A stretch of 64,000 nucleotides of DNA from Tetranychus cinnabarinus (lineage: Eukaryota > Arthropoda > Arachnida > Trombidiformes > Tetranychidae). The position numbers and the translations under genes were made by a program. Positions 49,201-60,569 of the stretch are shown here, in pieces. Position 1 is the first letter of the stretch. Every line of letters starts with the position of its first letter. Location of the stretch: NCBI GenBank assembly GCA_022266195.1, contig WHVY01000010.1, positions 1,686,501 through 1,750,500 of the forward strand, given 5' to 3'. A model generated the notes under the pieces. The model was not told where the DNA came from. It saw nothing but the letters and a program-made list of their open reading frames with translations, and did no database searches.

Positions 49201-50011
49201 TTGAGCAATTTGAGTAAATTGAGATGATTCGTGTGAAGATTGAGACGAAGATGAAAAGTGTAAAGATATTTACCGAGAACAAGAAAAGATGGAAACCAAA
49301 CTATTTTGAGATTTAAAAGATGATGATAAAGATGATGATGATGGTGGTGGTGAAGATGATATTTTACTCTCATCTCTATCTACTATCCATCTATCCTTTA
49401 TTGAAGTCAAGAAATTAATACGAGAAAATAAAACGACTATAAATTTGGCTGAACTCTTTTATGATGTTGTTGAATTTACTTTTTTTAAGCTTGCTTCTAA
49501 TTGAGATGAAGTTACCACCCGTAACTTTCATTTTGCTGCTTTACGTTCCTAGTAAACACATTTACTCTGTATTTACCATCGACGAAGGTATAAACACTAA
49601 GAGAACACATAAAGACGCCCTTTTATTAGTAGACCTCGTGATTGACCCACGTTACGAACAAACCTTTAGGCTATTTCCTCTTCCATAGACTTACATGGGA
49701 ATCTTAACTTCTCTTTTTTGTTACTTGTTAAAAAGTTTACCCAGTTTCTCACTTTTTAAGCTTACCTTACCTTTTAGTGAAATCTTAATTCCTCCAAATT
49801 ACCTACTTAAATCCTCCCTTCCAATTGACATATTTTTTAACAAATTTACTATTCTTTCTTTCTGTTGCCTTACAGAATCCAATATAATTCGGAGGAGGAA
49901 TGGACCAAAGCATTGAAATATATGCTTACAAATCTGAAATGGATATTAACTTGGGTGGCTCGACCTGAAACAAGTGAAAGATGTGACTCTAGCGTTTCCA
50001 TCACTAAATAA
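46266..50011 (+). CDS. BECN1: Beclin-1 / Atg6 autophagy protein
   Basis: Six exons, 46266-46822, 46899-47150, 47219-47440, 47537-47668, 47760-47813 and 49876-50011, all with phase-2 GT-AG introns (last intron 2062 nt), give 450 residues. It is a core subunit of the class III PI3-kinase (Vps34) complexes in autophagosome formation and endosomal sorting. Order of parts: an N-terminal Cys pair (CKNCSQPL), SFLIIGDS, a BH3-like stretch ITSKLFDILSD leading to VDHPLCEDCAD, a coiled coil over about 125-250, then the evolutionarily conserved domain with FNATFHIW, INGFRLGRLPNHPVDWTEIN, RYRLVPYGNHS, ELPLYGSGG and WTKALKYMLTNLKW. The aromatic finger (Phe-Phe-Trp in human) reads Tyr-Leu-Leu at 352-354. 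The C-terminal tail after WVARPE is lineage-specific. AATAAA follows at 50127-50132. Confidence 0.93.
47814..49875 (+). other. Beclin-1 intron 5
   Basis: A 2062-nt intron between gtaaat and ttacag. It contains ATT-rich microsatellite (about 47.98 kb) and GATGATGATG runs (about 49.32 kb). The stretch at 49.5-49.69 kb is open for 75 codons with more CpG than its neighbourhood, but skipping it preserves the Beclin frame and family alignment. Confidence 0.6.
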
Positions 50012-51247
50012 GACATCAAAAATTGTCGATTTAGACAGCTAAAACAGAGGCCAAAAACCCAAGTGATATAATGAGGAGAAAAAAATTATCCATTAATTTA
50101 TACGTCAACCAAGGATAGGCGAGCCAAATAAAGCCTGAGAACGTTGGTTTACCATTTTAAACAAAAGCATTCAACTCAAGTTGATTTCATTACAAATAAT
50201 TGTCCCTCCTCACAACAAACCGATAATTTTGTGAAATCCTTCAAGTTCAAGCATAATTTCATTTTTATTGATCTCATTAATTGAGTGAAAGATAAACGTT
50301 TTTTCATCTATTTTTCATAGACAAAAATTTGTTTCACATTTATTTAAAAATTTTTTAAAAAATGGATGCAATTGGATTTCTTCCATTAAATGCACGATGA
50401 TGATAATGAAGATGATGATGATGGATATGTTGATGTTAGAGATGAAAATGGCAATCATGATTATTAGGTTGTACAATTTGATATAAAAAATGCGGTAACA
50501 AAGTTGTACCTTAAGCTTTTCTTAAATATTTCATTCAAAGTTAGTTTCAGCAAAATAATGTGACCAGCTCATATTTTTCACATTCTTGTTGTTGGTTGAA
50601 TCCTCAAAGAGCTCGACTGCAAAATAACAAAAACAGATACAAATGTATTCACAAGTTGGATTCAGCATTGATTGGATCGAGCAGCCAAACAAGAAGTGTG
50701 CAAGACCCAAATGGTGTCCAGAATCGGGTTCAATCGGATTTCATATTCATTTTTTTCAGATGCACAGGTTTCGTTTAACGAACACTGGTGGAATCACGAA
50801 TACTCCTGGATCCGGATGGAAACATTTCCTTGATTCAAAAAGCCGCCATCTTCTCGAAGACAACAAGAGATGTTTGATGTGTTTAGTGACGGATCGGCGG
50901 GTTCAATAATGAAAATTGATGTTGTATGAAGATTAATAACAGAGCATTTTACAAATGCAATTGATGGCTTTCAGCAGATCAAACAGCTTGGGTTGGCGGT
51001 TCATTTTACTTCGTCGATTACTCGATGTCAGTCATATTTTTCAACAGGCTTATGAGTTTTCAAATCAGTTTAGATTCCTGCATGAACTGAGCATCTGACC
51101 GAGAGAAAAGTAGAGATAAATTTGAAGAGATTGTTGCATTTGTTTGGTTTCAAACAAAACTGGAACAGTTTTTTTCTGTTTGATTGACAGGAAAAAATGA
51201 AAGAAAAAAAGAGGAAGAAGTTCACGTTTTGACGGCGTTTCACTTTT
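50012..51247. other. Intergenic, convergent 3' ends of Beclin-1 and Wnt6
   Basis: Holds the Beclin-1 3' UTR with AATAAA at 50127-50132, and presumably the Wnt6 3' UTR on the other strand. An open frame over 50560-50909 has ordinary composition and no family; I do not call it a gene. Confidence 0.45.
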
Positions 51248-53220
51248 TCATTTGCATGAGTATATCGTCATTTTTTGTGGGCATACATTGCAAGTTACTT
51301 CACAGCACCAATTGAATCGACAATTACAAGTCTTGTTGACATTTATTTGCTCTTTTCTAGCACCACGACCACAACAAAGCAGATCACAGCCGTCAACACC
51401 CTTTGATGTAATATTGCATTCACGCCCATGAGTACCTAATGAACCAGTTGATCTATCAGCTTCGCAGAAGTTGGGCGATTCCTCCGAGTAAACCAAATCC
51501 TCTGAGCTTGGTAATTTGATTGAACTGATTTCAGGGGTAAAACTGCGGCCATCATTTGTGGCAATCACTTTTGAAGCCCCATCAAATTTGTCTTTTAAAA
51601 TAGCTCCAACTTCACGGAAATGTGGTAATTTTAACCAACACGTTTGGACTGTACAAGATCCCGACATTCCGTGGCATTTACAGGCTTTTTTCATGTTCAT
51701 TTTGACTGCCTGAAAAATAGGAAAGGAAAAAAACAGAAAGATTATTTTGATGGAATCGAGAAATTTCAATTAAATTGGAAACATAGAGGATAAAATTGCC
51801 AATTAGTGTAAAATTGTAATATAAAACGTTCAACATTTATAAAATCAAAAACTAGTCACTTGAGGTGATGAAAATACACAATAAACAAAAACAACTGTCT
51901 TATATGCTTTAAAAATATTTCTAAATTAAATAAATTAATGATTTTAGATTCGTAATTAACTAAAAAACAATTATTTGGGAACAACCAAATGATAAACGCT
52001 TAATTAGTCACTATTTATTCACTTAAAAGCACCATAAGAGTTGCCTTCTTGTTACTAATTCAATTTAAAAAAAACGTTTGATTTTGGAGATAACAGCTTA
52101 TTCACATTGTCATAGTGCAAAATTGAGCGGTCTTCTCTCTCTGTTTTCAATAGCAGTTTCTTTGTCTTAAAATTAATCAACTTAAAACCGCACTGAATAT
52201 TTTTTTAAACACGTTGCCTCAAAATTTCTTTATCTTTTCAACATGAATATCAGCTTGTGCTAAATTCATATTCAGTGAACATTCAACTTGAAATCTTACT
52301 TTTTTTATTGTGTTTGTTTTTTTATAATTTGAAAATCATCACCAACAAGCAATGTTTTGCTGACTAGATAAATTGACTTACCAATCGTCCTGCTTCATAG
52401 TTGTGCCTTAAGACCAGCGTTTGGACATCATGGCCCTTTTTCAATCTACTTTCCAAAAATTCTTTAGACTTTTTATACCCAAAATCAACATTATCACCAC
52501 AACCACGGAAATCAAAATCTTGAGTCAATGAATTATCTGATTGAGGAGAGGACATCATAAGGCAAGAACAATCGAGAAGAGTTCCTTGGCTACATGCTTT
52601 AGCTAAGCTATGTGTCATTCCAGCTGCTGTGATAGCATGAACGAAACCAGTCTCCCGAGTATCTGAGGAGAGTACAGTAATCAACATTCACAGTTTTATT
52701 GATAGTCAAGCAACCTTCAGATCATCTGAAGTAAATTGAGGAAACAGATAAAAACAAATGGATGGAAGAAGAATCAATTCAATGTGCAAACATTTTCAAC
52801 TTTCGGTATTTTAATTGATTCCTTATTTTCTAACACCCTTTCTTTCTCTCTGTCTTCACTCTATTCGCGTGTCTTCTTTCTTTTAAAATAACAATCAAAT
52901 CAATTAATGCTTGCCATGTTATTTGTTTCTTCTTCCATATCAAATTAAAAGCTTAAAGCTTCCAGAAGTGGGTAAAGCAAACAGACATCTTTAGACGTTT
53001 ACCTCTCAAAAGGATCTTCCTCATCGACCTTCGCGTTGATGTACAATTCCATTGACGATTACGGAACTGATATTCACACTCTTTACGGGCAATTTTGGCA
53101 CCTTTGGTTATTTCCCGAATGATCTCCGGTTCTTTTTCACAAATACCTGTTTGTTTACTTTTCAATCGACCTGCTTTACGGCAGATTTTATTCGGATCTA
53201 AAACAAGTTTCATTCCCGTA
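51248..53220 (-). CDS. Wnt6: Wnt family secreted ligand, Wnt6 type (5' end not found)
   Basis: Three minus-strand exons, 53003-53220, 52382-52662 and 51248-51709, join in frame to about 319 residues ending at TGA. A signal-peptide exon must lie upstream (higher coordinates), since the first exon opens at an acceptor (CGGCAG) in mid-codon. Wnts are lipidated cysteine-rich ligands for Frizzled receptors. Seen: DPNKICRKAGRL, ECEYQFRNRQWNC, ETGFVHAITAAGMTHSLAKAC, CGDNVDFGYKKSKEF, CKCHGMSGSC with the serine that is palmitoleoylated in Wnts, FREVGAILKDKFDGASKV, DLLCCGRG and the final CNCRFNWCCEVTCNVC. Similarity in the FREVGA...FDGASKV and ESPNFCEADRSTGSLGTHGR segments favours Wnt6 over Wnt1 or Wnt4. 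Introns are 672 and 340 nt, GT-AG. Confidence 0.88.
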
Positions 53221-54962
53221 CTGCCGAGTAAATATACAAGAAAAAAAAGACAAAGATTAGGATCCAAGTAAATCAAAAACAATGCACGAGATAAGTGTAA
53301 AAATGACGATGAGTTTCCTTCTTCTTTCGTTCATACCTTTGCGATACATTCTAGTAACAAAGTTAAGGTCAATCTCTTGCTCTTCCCTATGCAATACCTA
53401 CAATGATTTATGATTGATTGGCTGAACAGTTTCTCTCTCTGATGGACAAATATCATCTTCATCAGCAACATCATCATCATCCAGCATCATTACCATCATA
53501 TGTAATCGTCATTTATAAAAGCTTCATTCAGACCTTTTTACTATCTTAATTTAACTCTCTGAAAGGTTGAAGAAAAATATAATTTGATTGTTAACTATAT
53601 CATTATATTTGACATCAAGTCTGTTTCTTCTTTGCCTTCTGTAACCAGAATCATTTCATAATTAGTATCAACACAAAATTCAATTGAACTTCTTTTAACT
53701 AACAACATTAACATCAGCAACAATCACATTAGCACAAGCAAACAAAACTATTTCAATACTTACCTATACTTACAGTATTACCTTTTTTTACCTATTATGC
53801 TTCAAGATGAATGCGTTTTTGAACACAAAAAGAACTATTTTCTCGTAAAATATTTATTATCAAACACTCTTATTAGTTGTAAACAATTGATCACACCTTA
53901 AGTTTTATTGCAAAATGAGGAAGAAACCATATTACTTTGGGTGAAACGAATTACTGAATCAATAATGATATTTGCTTACTGAACAATCTATGAATAGATG
54001 ATTGGTAATGATGATGATAATGATGATATTATAGGAAGGAATTTTTGTGTTGAATAAAATTGATTGTTACAGAGAGACTAAAAAGACTCATTTCAACAAT
54101 CAAAGGATCAACTTGAGTTTTGAAAAGAAGAGAGTCAACATTTTCAATGATTTATACCGAAAATTGCTGTTAATTTTTCAACTTCTCCTCTTGCTACATC
54201 TCATGTTTAGTGTTGACCGATGTTTTGTTTTGTTTATGTTAAACCATTGAATCTAATTGTAAGTAAACCAGGTAACAAACTCAAAGTGACCTATCAATTC
54301 TTTACATTTTTCCTCGTTGGTTACTGACAAGTTTCCAAAAATATCTTCAAATACCAAAGATGCTAAAGGCCATTTGGACAATTTTCACGTTCATACTAGT
54401 CAAGTGTAACTAATCATTTTGTTTTCAAGAATAACCTTTAGTATCTAAGATTTTTTTACTCCTCCTTAGGATTGACCCATTGTTACCAAGCAAGCAACAA
54501 AACAATAAAAAAAGGATAATGCCTTTAACTGTATTCAACAAGCATATTGATCAGATAATGTTGGTGCGTAACCTGGTTTTACAAGGAAATGTTGACTAAA
54601 AAATTTACTTGTGTACATATTTACTGATCATTTTAATCATAATGATTTGGCCGTAATCTTCAACATGCATTGAATTTTTGCTCGTCCATTCTCTCTGGTA
54701 CACCTAGCAAAACTTTACATCTCAATCAGTGTTTGGTTATCAATAATGGCTGCTGAAGAGAATAAAAATCAAAGCTACTAATAGCTAGTAATTAGTTGCT
54801 GAAATTGTATGCTATTACGGATGGATGGTTATTGAGAACAATTTTTTCATCCTTTTGTCAACAAGTTAAGGAACCAAAAGTCACTCATTAACCATGGTAT
54901 TGATAGAGATAAAGATATTTGAATGGAAGACAACAAAACAGCTAATGGTGTGACTTTTACAA
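53221..54962. other. Non-coding, probable Wnt6 intron 1 or upstream region
   Basis: No supported exon. A minus-strand ATGTATCGCAAAG followed by gtatga near 53.33-53.35 kb could be a short leader exon, but it encodes no signal peptide. The rest is AT-rich with CATCATCATC runs (about 53.47 kb). Confidence 0.35.
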
Positions 54963-57900
54963 TAATAAGGCGGTTGAACACACAGTTTTATGCCTTAGTG
55001 TGTTGGCCCACAGGAGAGAAAAAGACACCTTAATTAAGGTCTTAAGGCCAGGTAAATATACTCATCAAGTTTATGCACATGGGAAGGTGGAGAAGGAGCG
55101 AGAAAGTAAAAGATAGTTTTACCTCTTCATCTTCTTTCTCTATCATCTTAAACTATCATCTGTATCAAGCTTACCAAAAATGTTCATCTCACAAGTCGAT
55201 CCACAGAGAATGTGTCTTCACCCACAGGTAACACTCTCTCGGTGGTCCTCTTTGTGTTAGTCTTTTATCTTCATCTTCTTCTTACCTTTTCTTCTTGCTC
55301 ATCATACTCACCATCATCTTCATTCCCTCCTCCTCCTTCTCATTCTCATTCTAATTCTAATTCTCTTTCTTTTCTTTTCTTCTTCAGCCTACCTAATTCA
55401 TGTTCTCTTCTTCAATCATTACCTGCAAGGATTACAACTATTGGATGATCTTTGAACATGACTGTGGTCATAATAGCAATTCATTTAAGCGATCTTTTCC
55501 CGAAAAGAAATATTGTCCACGGTACATTGGAAATAAGCGTTAAGTAGACATGAGAAGCTCAATGTTCCCTTACAAAAGGCGATCAGTGATTACCCTTTTC
55601 CTTTCCTTCAAAAATACATTACACATGTAAACATATTGTAATGCAAAATGTTTAAGAGTTAACTAATGGTGGTTAATCATTCATTTCTCTCTCTCTCTCT
55701 CTCTCTCAGTTTAATGCTAAGTAATTTATTAACCACTATTAATAGATGATAATCATAGTGAAAAGTAGCTTTTCTGTTCAATTGGCCAGCGATTTGAGTT
55801 AAACTTGATTCTCCGTTAAATCTTTTCATATTCATTTCTCTTGACTCTATTTTCAAATGTCAAGTATTTTCATTGTCTCTGAGCAAATAACTTTTTGTTA
55901 CAAGAAACATCATAAAATAATGAACCAACGAACATCACAATAGCTAAAGCTCTAGAGAAGCAACTGGTGTTAGAGCAATAAAATTATCCCAAGAAGGTCA
56001 AGTTGAACTCCAATGGAATAATTTTCTGTAATCGTAATTTTTCGACTGGAATTTACTCATTTTTAGACTCTGCGATAAGAAGACAATTCTGACGCAAAAT
56101 TTGTCACTACTGTTATAATTTGTTCATAAATGAGCTTCAATTTTCATTGTTTCACTTTCTTTTCTAACTTTTTTTTTCTCTATTCCTTCTCCTCTTTCAA
56201 GTGTTGATGGCCGATTGTAGAGTTATTATAACAATCAGTGTTACAATCATGAAAACAAAAGAATAGCTAAAGATTATAATTGACTAGATACTAAATACAC
56301 ATTACAATGCATTTATGAGCTGGAATACAAAAACTAGTTGAATGGATGGCCGGGATCAGTTTTGACCAACTAATCAGTGATTTATTAATGGCTTACTGTT
56401 TTCCTGTTTCTATGGGATTAAATTGACACATGCAATCAACATGACAATCAAAAGTTAAAGTTGGTGGAATAAAGAAACATATTGTTAATTGTCTTCAACG
56501 AGTGAGTGATAATTATGAGAAAAATAAACTACACAATCGCAATCACTGAGCACCTCTATTATCAGTTATTAAGTCAATTCAAGTGTCTCTTACTCGTGAG
56601 TCTGTGAGTATCTATCAAGAGGTAGATATTGCGAGGAAACAGGACGATGATACATAACAATGAAACTTAAAGAAAACAATTAAGGTAACAATAAGAAGAT
56701 AATATGTGCTAGTAGAGCAATAAACAATAGAATGAAGATGATAAATTTTGATGATGATGGTGATGATGGTAATGAAGATGAAGCAAAAACTGGAGAGATG
56801 AAAAAGTGTAATACGAGAAATGCAGTTCTCTGGTGTAAAAGTTGATTTGTAAACACAGATTAATGTAAAAAACATAATTTACATGAAGCAAGGCTAACTA
56901 TTCTCAATGCTAACCAAAATTACTGCTAATTTTTCAAATGAATTGATTGAAAGATAATTTAAACAATTATGGTTGTTGAACTGAAGCTGATATCATAAAT
57001 GAAATAAGAAACTTAAACAAATAAGATGAAAATAAAGAAACAAGATGGCGACATATTTGATTTGTTGACAATGCTGAGAGCAAGTAGGAAAGTGTAAACA
57101 TTTATTTGAAAGTGTCATGTTAAAATTAGTGCTAATTAATTTGTTAATTGTTTGTTGATTATTTAACCGATTCTCTTACAACTTGGTGGAAAACAAGATT
57201 GAAACAAAATGACACTCTCGATATGTTATGTTGCCTGTTGATTGTTTTTTTGAGTGGACTCAAGTAAATCTAAGGCTCAACGATTATTTCACTCAAGTAT
57301 ACATGCTTTTGAGTGATAGTTAATTCTTCATGCAATCTTTCATTCATTCACAGCTAATTGTTAAAGGTGAGATAAAATACAAAGCTATTGTAACATTAAA
57401 TGTTTTCATTTTCCTTCTTTTTTTCTTTCTTTTTCTCTCCATGTACCATGATTTATTCAATATCTGTTGGTTCATCGATGGATTGGTCAATAAATGGAAT
57501 CCAATGTATCGCAATGGAAGAAGATGGAAACTCATCAATCATAACTGTATCATTTACAAATGTGGACTTACCCCCAAAATGATTCACTCGTGCGACATTC
57601 GATGATTGAGATTAGACAAAGAATTTTTACGAATAACTGTATCAGTTCCATTGGTCACTTGGGAATCACATTCACACTAGGCAAAAGCAACACAAACTTT
57701 AAAGCCATAAAGCTTAAAGGCACTTAAAGTACACATTAGACACAAATGGAGCCAATTTGAAAGGAAATGTCCGAAAGATGAAGTGACAAAAAACACCAGG
57801 AAGTAAAAGGAGAGGGAAAAGTGAACCTTAAACTGGTGAAATGGGAAACATCGTAAGCCAGTGAAAATATAAAGTTATCAAAGGTTGATTATTATTAATA

Positions 57901-59680
57901 AAGGATGATGCTGATTACATGAAGATGATTGAAAAACGGTAAAAGAGATTGAGAATAAGATGACGATGGAAAGTGAGTGAACTTTCTCTCTCTTTTTCTC
58001 TCTTTCTAACGCAAACTCACTCTACTTATCAATAATAAAGTCGACCCTCCGATAAGTTAACAAACTGAGTGGATAAAGCAATTAGGCACTGTTATAATTT
58101 TTCTCTTCTCTTTCTTTTTCCTCTTTCGATTTCTAATTGATCGCCAAAGAAAAGGGAAAAAAGTAAAGGGTAAAACAATAGATAGAGCTGCTTTTGTTAA
58201 GTCTTCAAGAGTGTTAACTAATGGAATGGTTGACTTTAATTAAATGGATAGCGCCATCTATTTTAATTGTTTTACCAGAGATGATAAACAAGATCAAGAT
58301 AATCAACAAGTTACAAAGAAACAATCAAGCCATATTGATGCCAAGGAAAGATCATATGAACTCAATGGAAATAATTTCATCATTCACTTGGTCAACAGTT
58401 GAATAATTACAAGCCATTTTTGATTGAACGCAGTTTGTGTTAGAAATCAAATTATTGACAATTTAAATGAAATCCTTTCATGTCAGATGATCAAGCTCAA
58501 GTATTACAACAACCAAAAACATGACAGCAACCATTATCAAAACTAATCGCTAGTAAATCATTAGGATGTTTGCCAGTGATTTTCTTGTAGTCTCGAAAAC
58601 GAAAATTAGTTAAAAGTTTATTTAAAGTTATTACAAACAAACCATTTGTTAGCTTTAAAATATTCCAATTTTCAGAAGGATTGAGCAAACAAATTAATTT
58701 AACTATGAATTTCCTAAGAAATCTATTCTCAATTCCTGTTGATAAAACAAGAAAATCGCAGTTATTCAATTGGGTGATTTTATCGACATTTTCAGGCTGT
58801 AGTATAATGAATCGATTATCAAGACACAAATATCGATGTTTTTCTTATCTGAATCCCAGCTTACCATGCTATTCAAGCTCATCTTGGTGTGTGTTTCTAC
58901 GTTTTTTGGCTGTTTGGCATTACATTTTGAATGGAGTTTTTCCTCTAAACATACATTATCGATGATCATCTATTTTCATTGAAAAAATTGGATAATAATC
59001 GCTAATCGGAAATTGGTGTAATCGCCCAGCACTAATTCAATTGTGAAGATTTTATTTGATGAAATAAGCCTTAGTATTGTCAATGAAATTGAGCAAGATT
59101 TGATCAGATTCAAAACTTTCCTGATTTAAAGTCAAAAAAGAAGCTCAGAACATATCAATAACAAAATCTCTGTTGAAAATTTCAAGCTAATAAACTTAAT
59201 GATTATGCTTCTGTAAAATTCAATTGAAACTTGTATCATTTTGCAGCTAAATGCATGAATAAAGTTTATGTTTTCGCGGCCAAGCAATCAATAGTTAATT
59301 TGAATGTCAATTTGCGCGACTACAACAAAAAACGTGCAAACATTTATTGAACATCATTAATAACGATATTAAGTGCAATGTGATGATAATTAATGAACAT
59401 TTTTCAACTCATTTTACAAGTTACATTAAAAAAGACACTAATTTATGCATTTAAAAGTATTACTGAAAGTGAAATGTTACCTAAATGAAGATGAAAATTG
59501 GATGAAACTTACACTTTAACTCAACAAACACAAAAGCAAAGCCAAGTAAATAAATGAAGGAAAAAAGTAGAAAAAAAAGTTCATATTAATAATGATATTT
59601 TTTGTTCATTATTGTATTTAAATGTTAAATAACACAGATTTTTATGAAATAAGCAAAGAAAAGGGAAACAATTTTTTCAT
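54963..59680. repeat. Left arm of a large inverted duplication
   Basis: The sequence is repeated as reverse complement in the right arm. Anchor pairs: 54963 with 64000, 55201 with 63766, about 55922 with about 63050, about 57275 with about 62430, 57400 with 62316, about 58050 with about 61665, about 58268 with about 61140, 59195 with 61050, and 59636 with 60611. The changing sums show indels; single-base differences are frequent. About 55925-57270 and about 58352-59190 are present here only. Open frames are shadows shared between arms (57400-57582 and 62134-62316 encode the same peptide on opposite strands) and have no gene support. The outer end is not defined, because the partner runs off the window. 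Confidence 0.85.
58352..59190. other. Segment present in the left arm only
   Basis: The right arm passes directly from the partner of 58352 to the partner of about 59190 (around 61050-61065). This is either an insertion in the left arm or a deletion in the right. Two overlapping open frames on opposite strands (58497-58829 and 58681-58965) have no recognisable domain. No terminal repeats were seen. Confidence 0.5.
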
Positions 59681-60569
59681 ATTCATCTAATCAGATTCAA
59701 TTGCTTAATTTACGCTAGCAACTAAATTCAGTAAAAAGGTGAGAAAAGAAACCTTTTTGTTCATATTTCAACTTGTCATTTGATGGTCAACTGTTTTCTT
59801 GTCTCCTATTGTCTTAAAGTATATTTTAAATATTTAATTTGCTGTCTCAATGGGATAAATTGTCAGTTAATCAAATAAAATTGTCAATGAAAATAATAAA
59901 TTGGTAAATAGAGAGGAAATTTAGGTTTGAATGAGTGTAAATACAAGTGTTACAGGTATGGAAAAAAAAGTGTGAAAAAGATGTTGATCCAAGTAAATTA
60001 CCTTAATTTTGTGTGGCTTTATGTTGACCAACAAAAGGTAAGATGAAGAGAAAGCTCGAGATATAATAATATGTATTACTATTATTTAAACAAAATTGAG
60101 TTACTTCAACAATATTTTTTTAGCGGTTCAATGATAAGAGGAAAGCTAAAAGGTAAGTCCAGTGTAAAAGTGACTCTTTTTAGTGGTTGATTGTAGCTAT
60201 TTAATAGTGGGCGTCTTTGGCTTTGAAAGTAATCTTCAATTGTAAAAAGATGATGATGAGAAGGAAGAGAATGATGAAGAAAATGAAAGAATAGTTAAAA
60301 TATGAAGAGATGATGTTGTTGCTGTTGATGATGTTGATGGTGAAGCAAAGGAAACATTTTAATGATGGATTTTAGCTGTTAATTAAATTGGCTTGACCCC
60401 TCCTCACACAAACAGACAAAATAAGCTGCACGTTGAAACGTGAAAACTTTATGAAAGGCGTGCTTGGACCTAACGCACAAACATTGCAGACCAAAGGTAA
60501 CTTGGCTTTTATGTTTTAAGGTACAACAAAAAGAGATGGAAAAGAGTCTTCAAATTATAAGTCTGATAA
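59681..60569. other. Central spacer of the inverted duplication
   Basis: About 0.9 kb not paired with itself at the level I could see. AT-rich, with GATGATG/TGTTGATG runs near 60.25-60.34 kb. No gene. Confidence 0.6.

Noticed and set aside
49461..49688. Possible extra exon in Beclin-1 intron 5
   Set aside because: Joining 47813 directly to 49876 keeps frame and matches the family with no gap. The candidate has no domain.
50560..50909. Overlapping open frames 3' of Beclin-1
   Set aside because: No domain or splice support, and they lie beyond the probable Beclin-1 poly(A) signal at 50127.
57330..57605. Open frames in the inverted-duplication arms (also 62134-62372)
   Set aside because: The same peptides appear on opposite strands because the DNA is duplicated. 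They have no domain, and the arms are otherwise gene-free.
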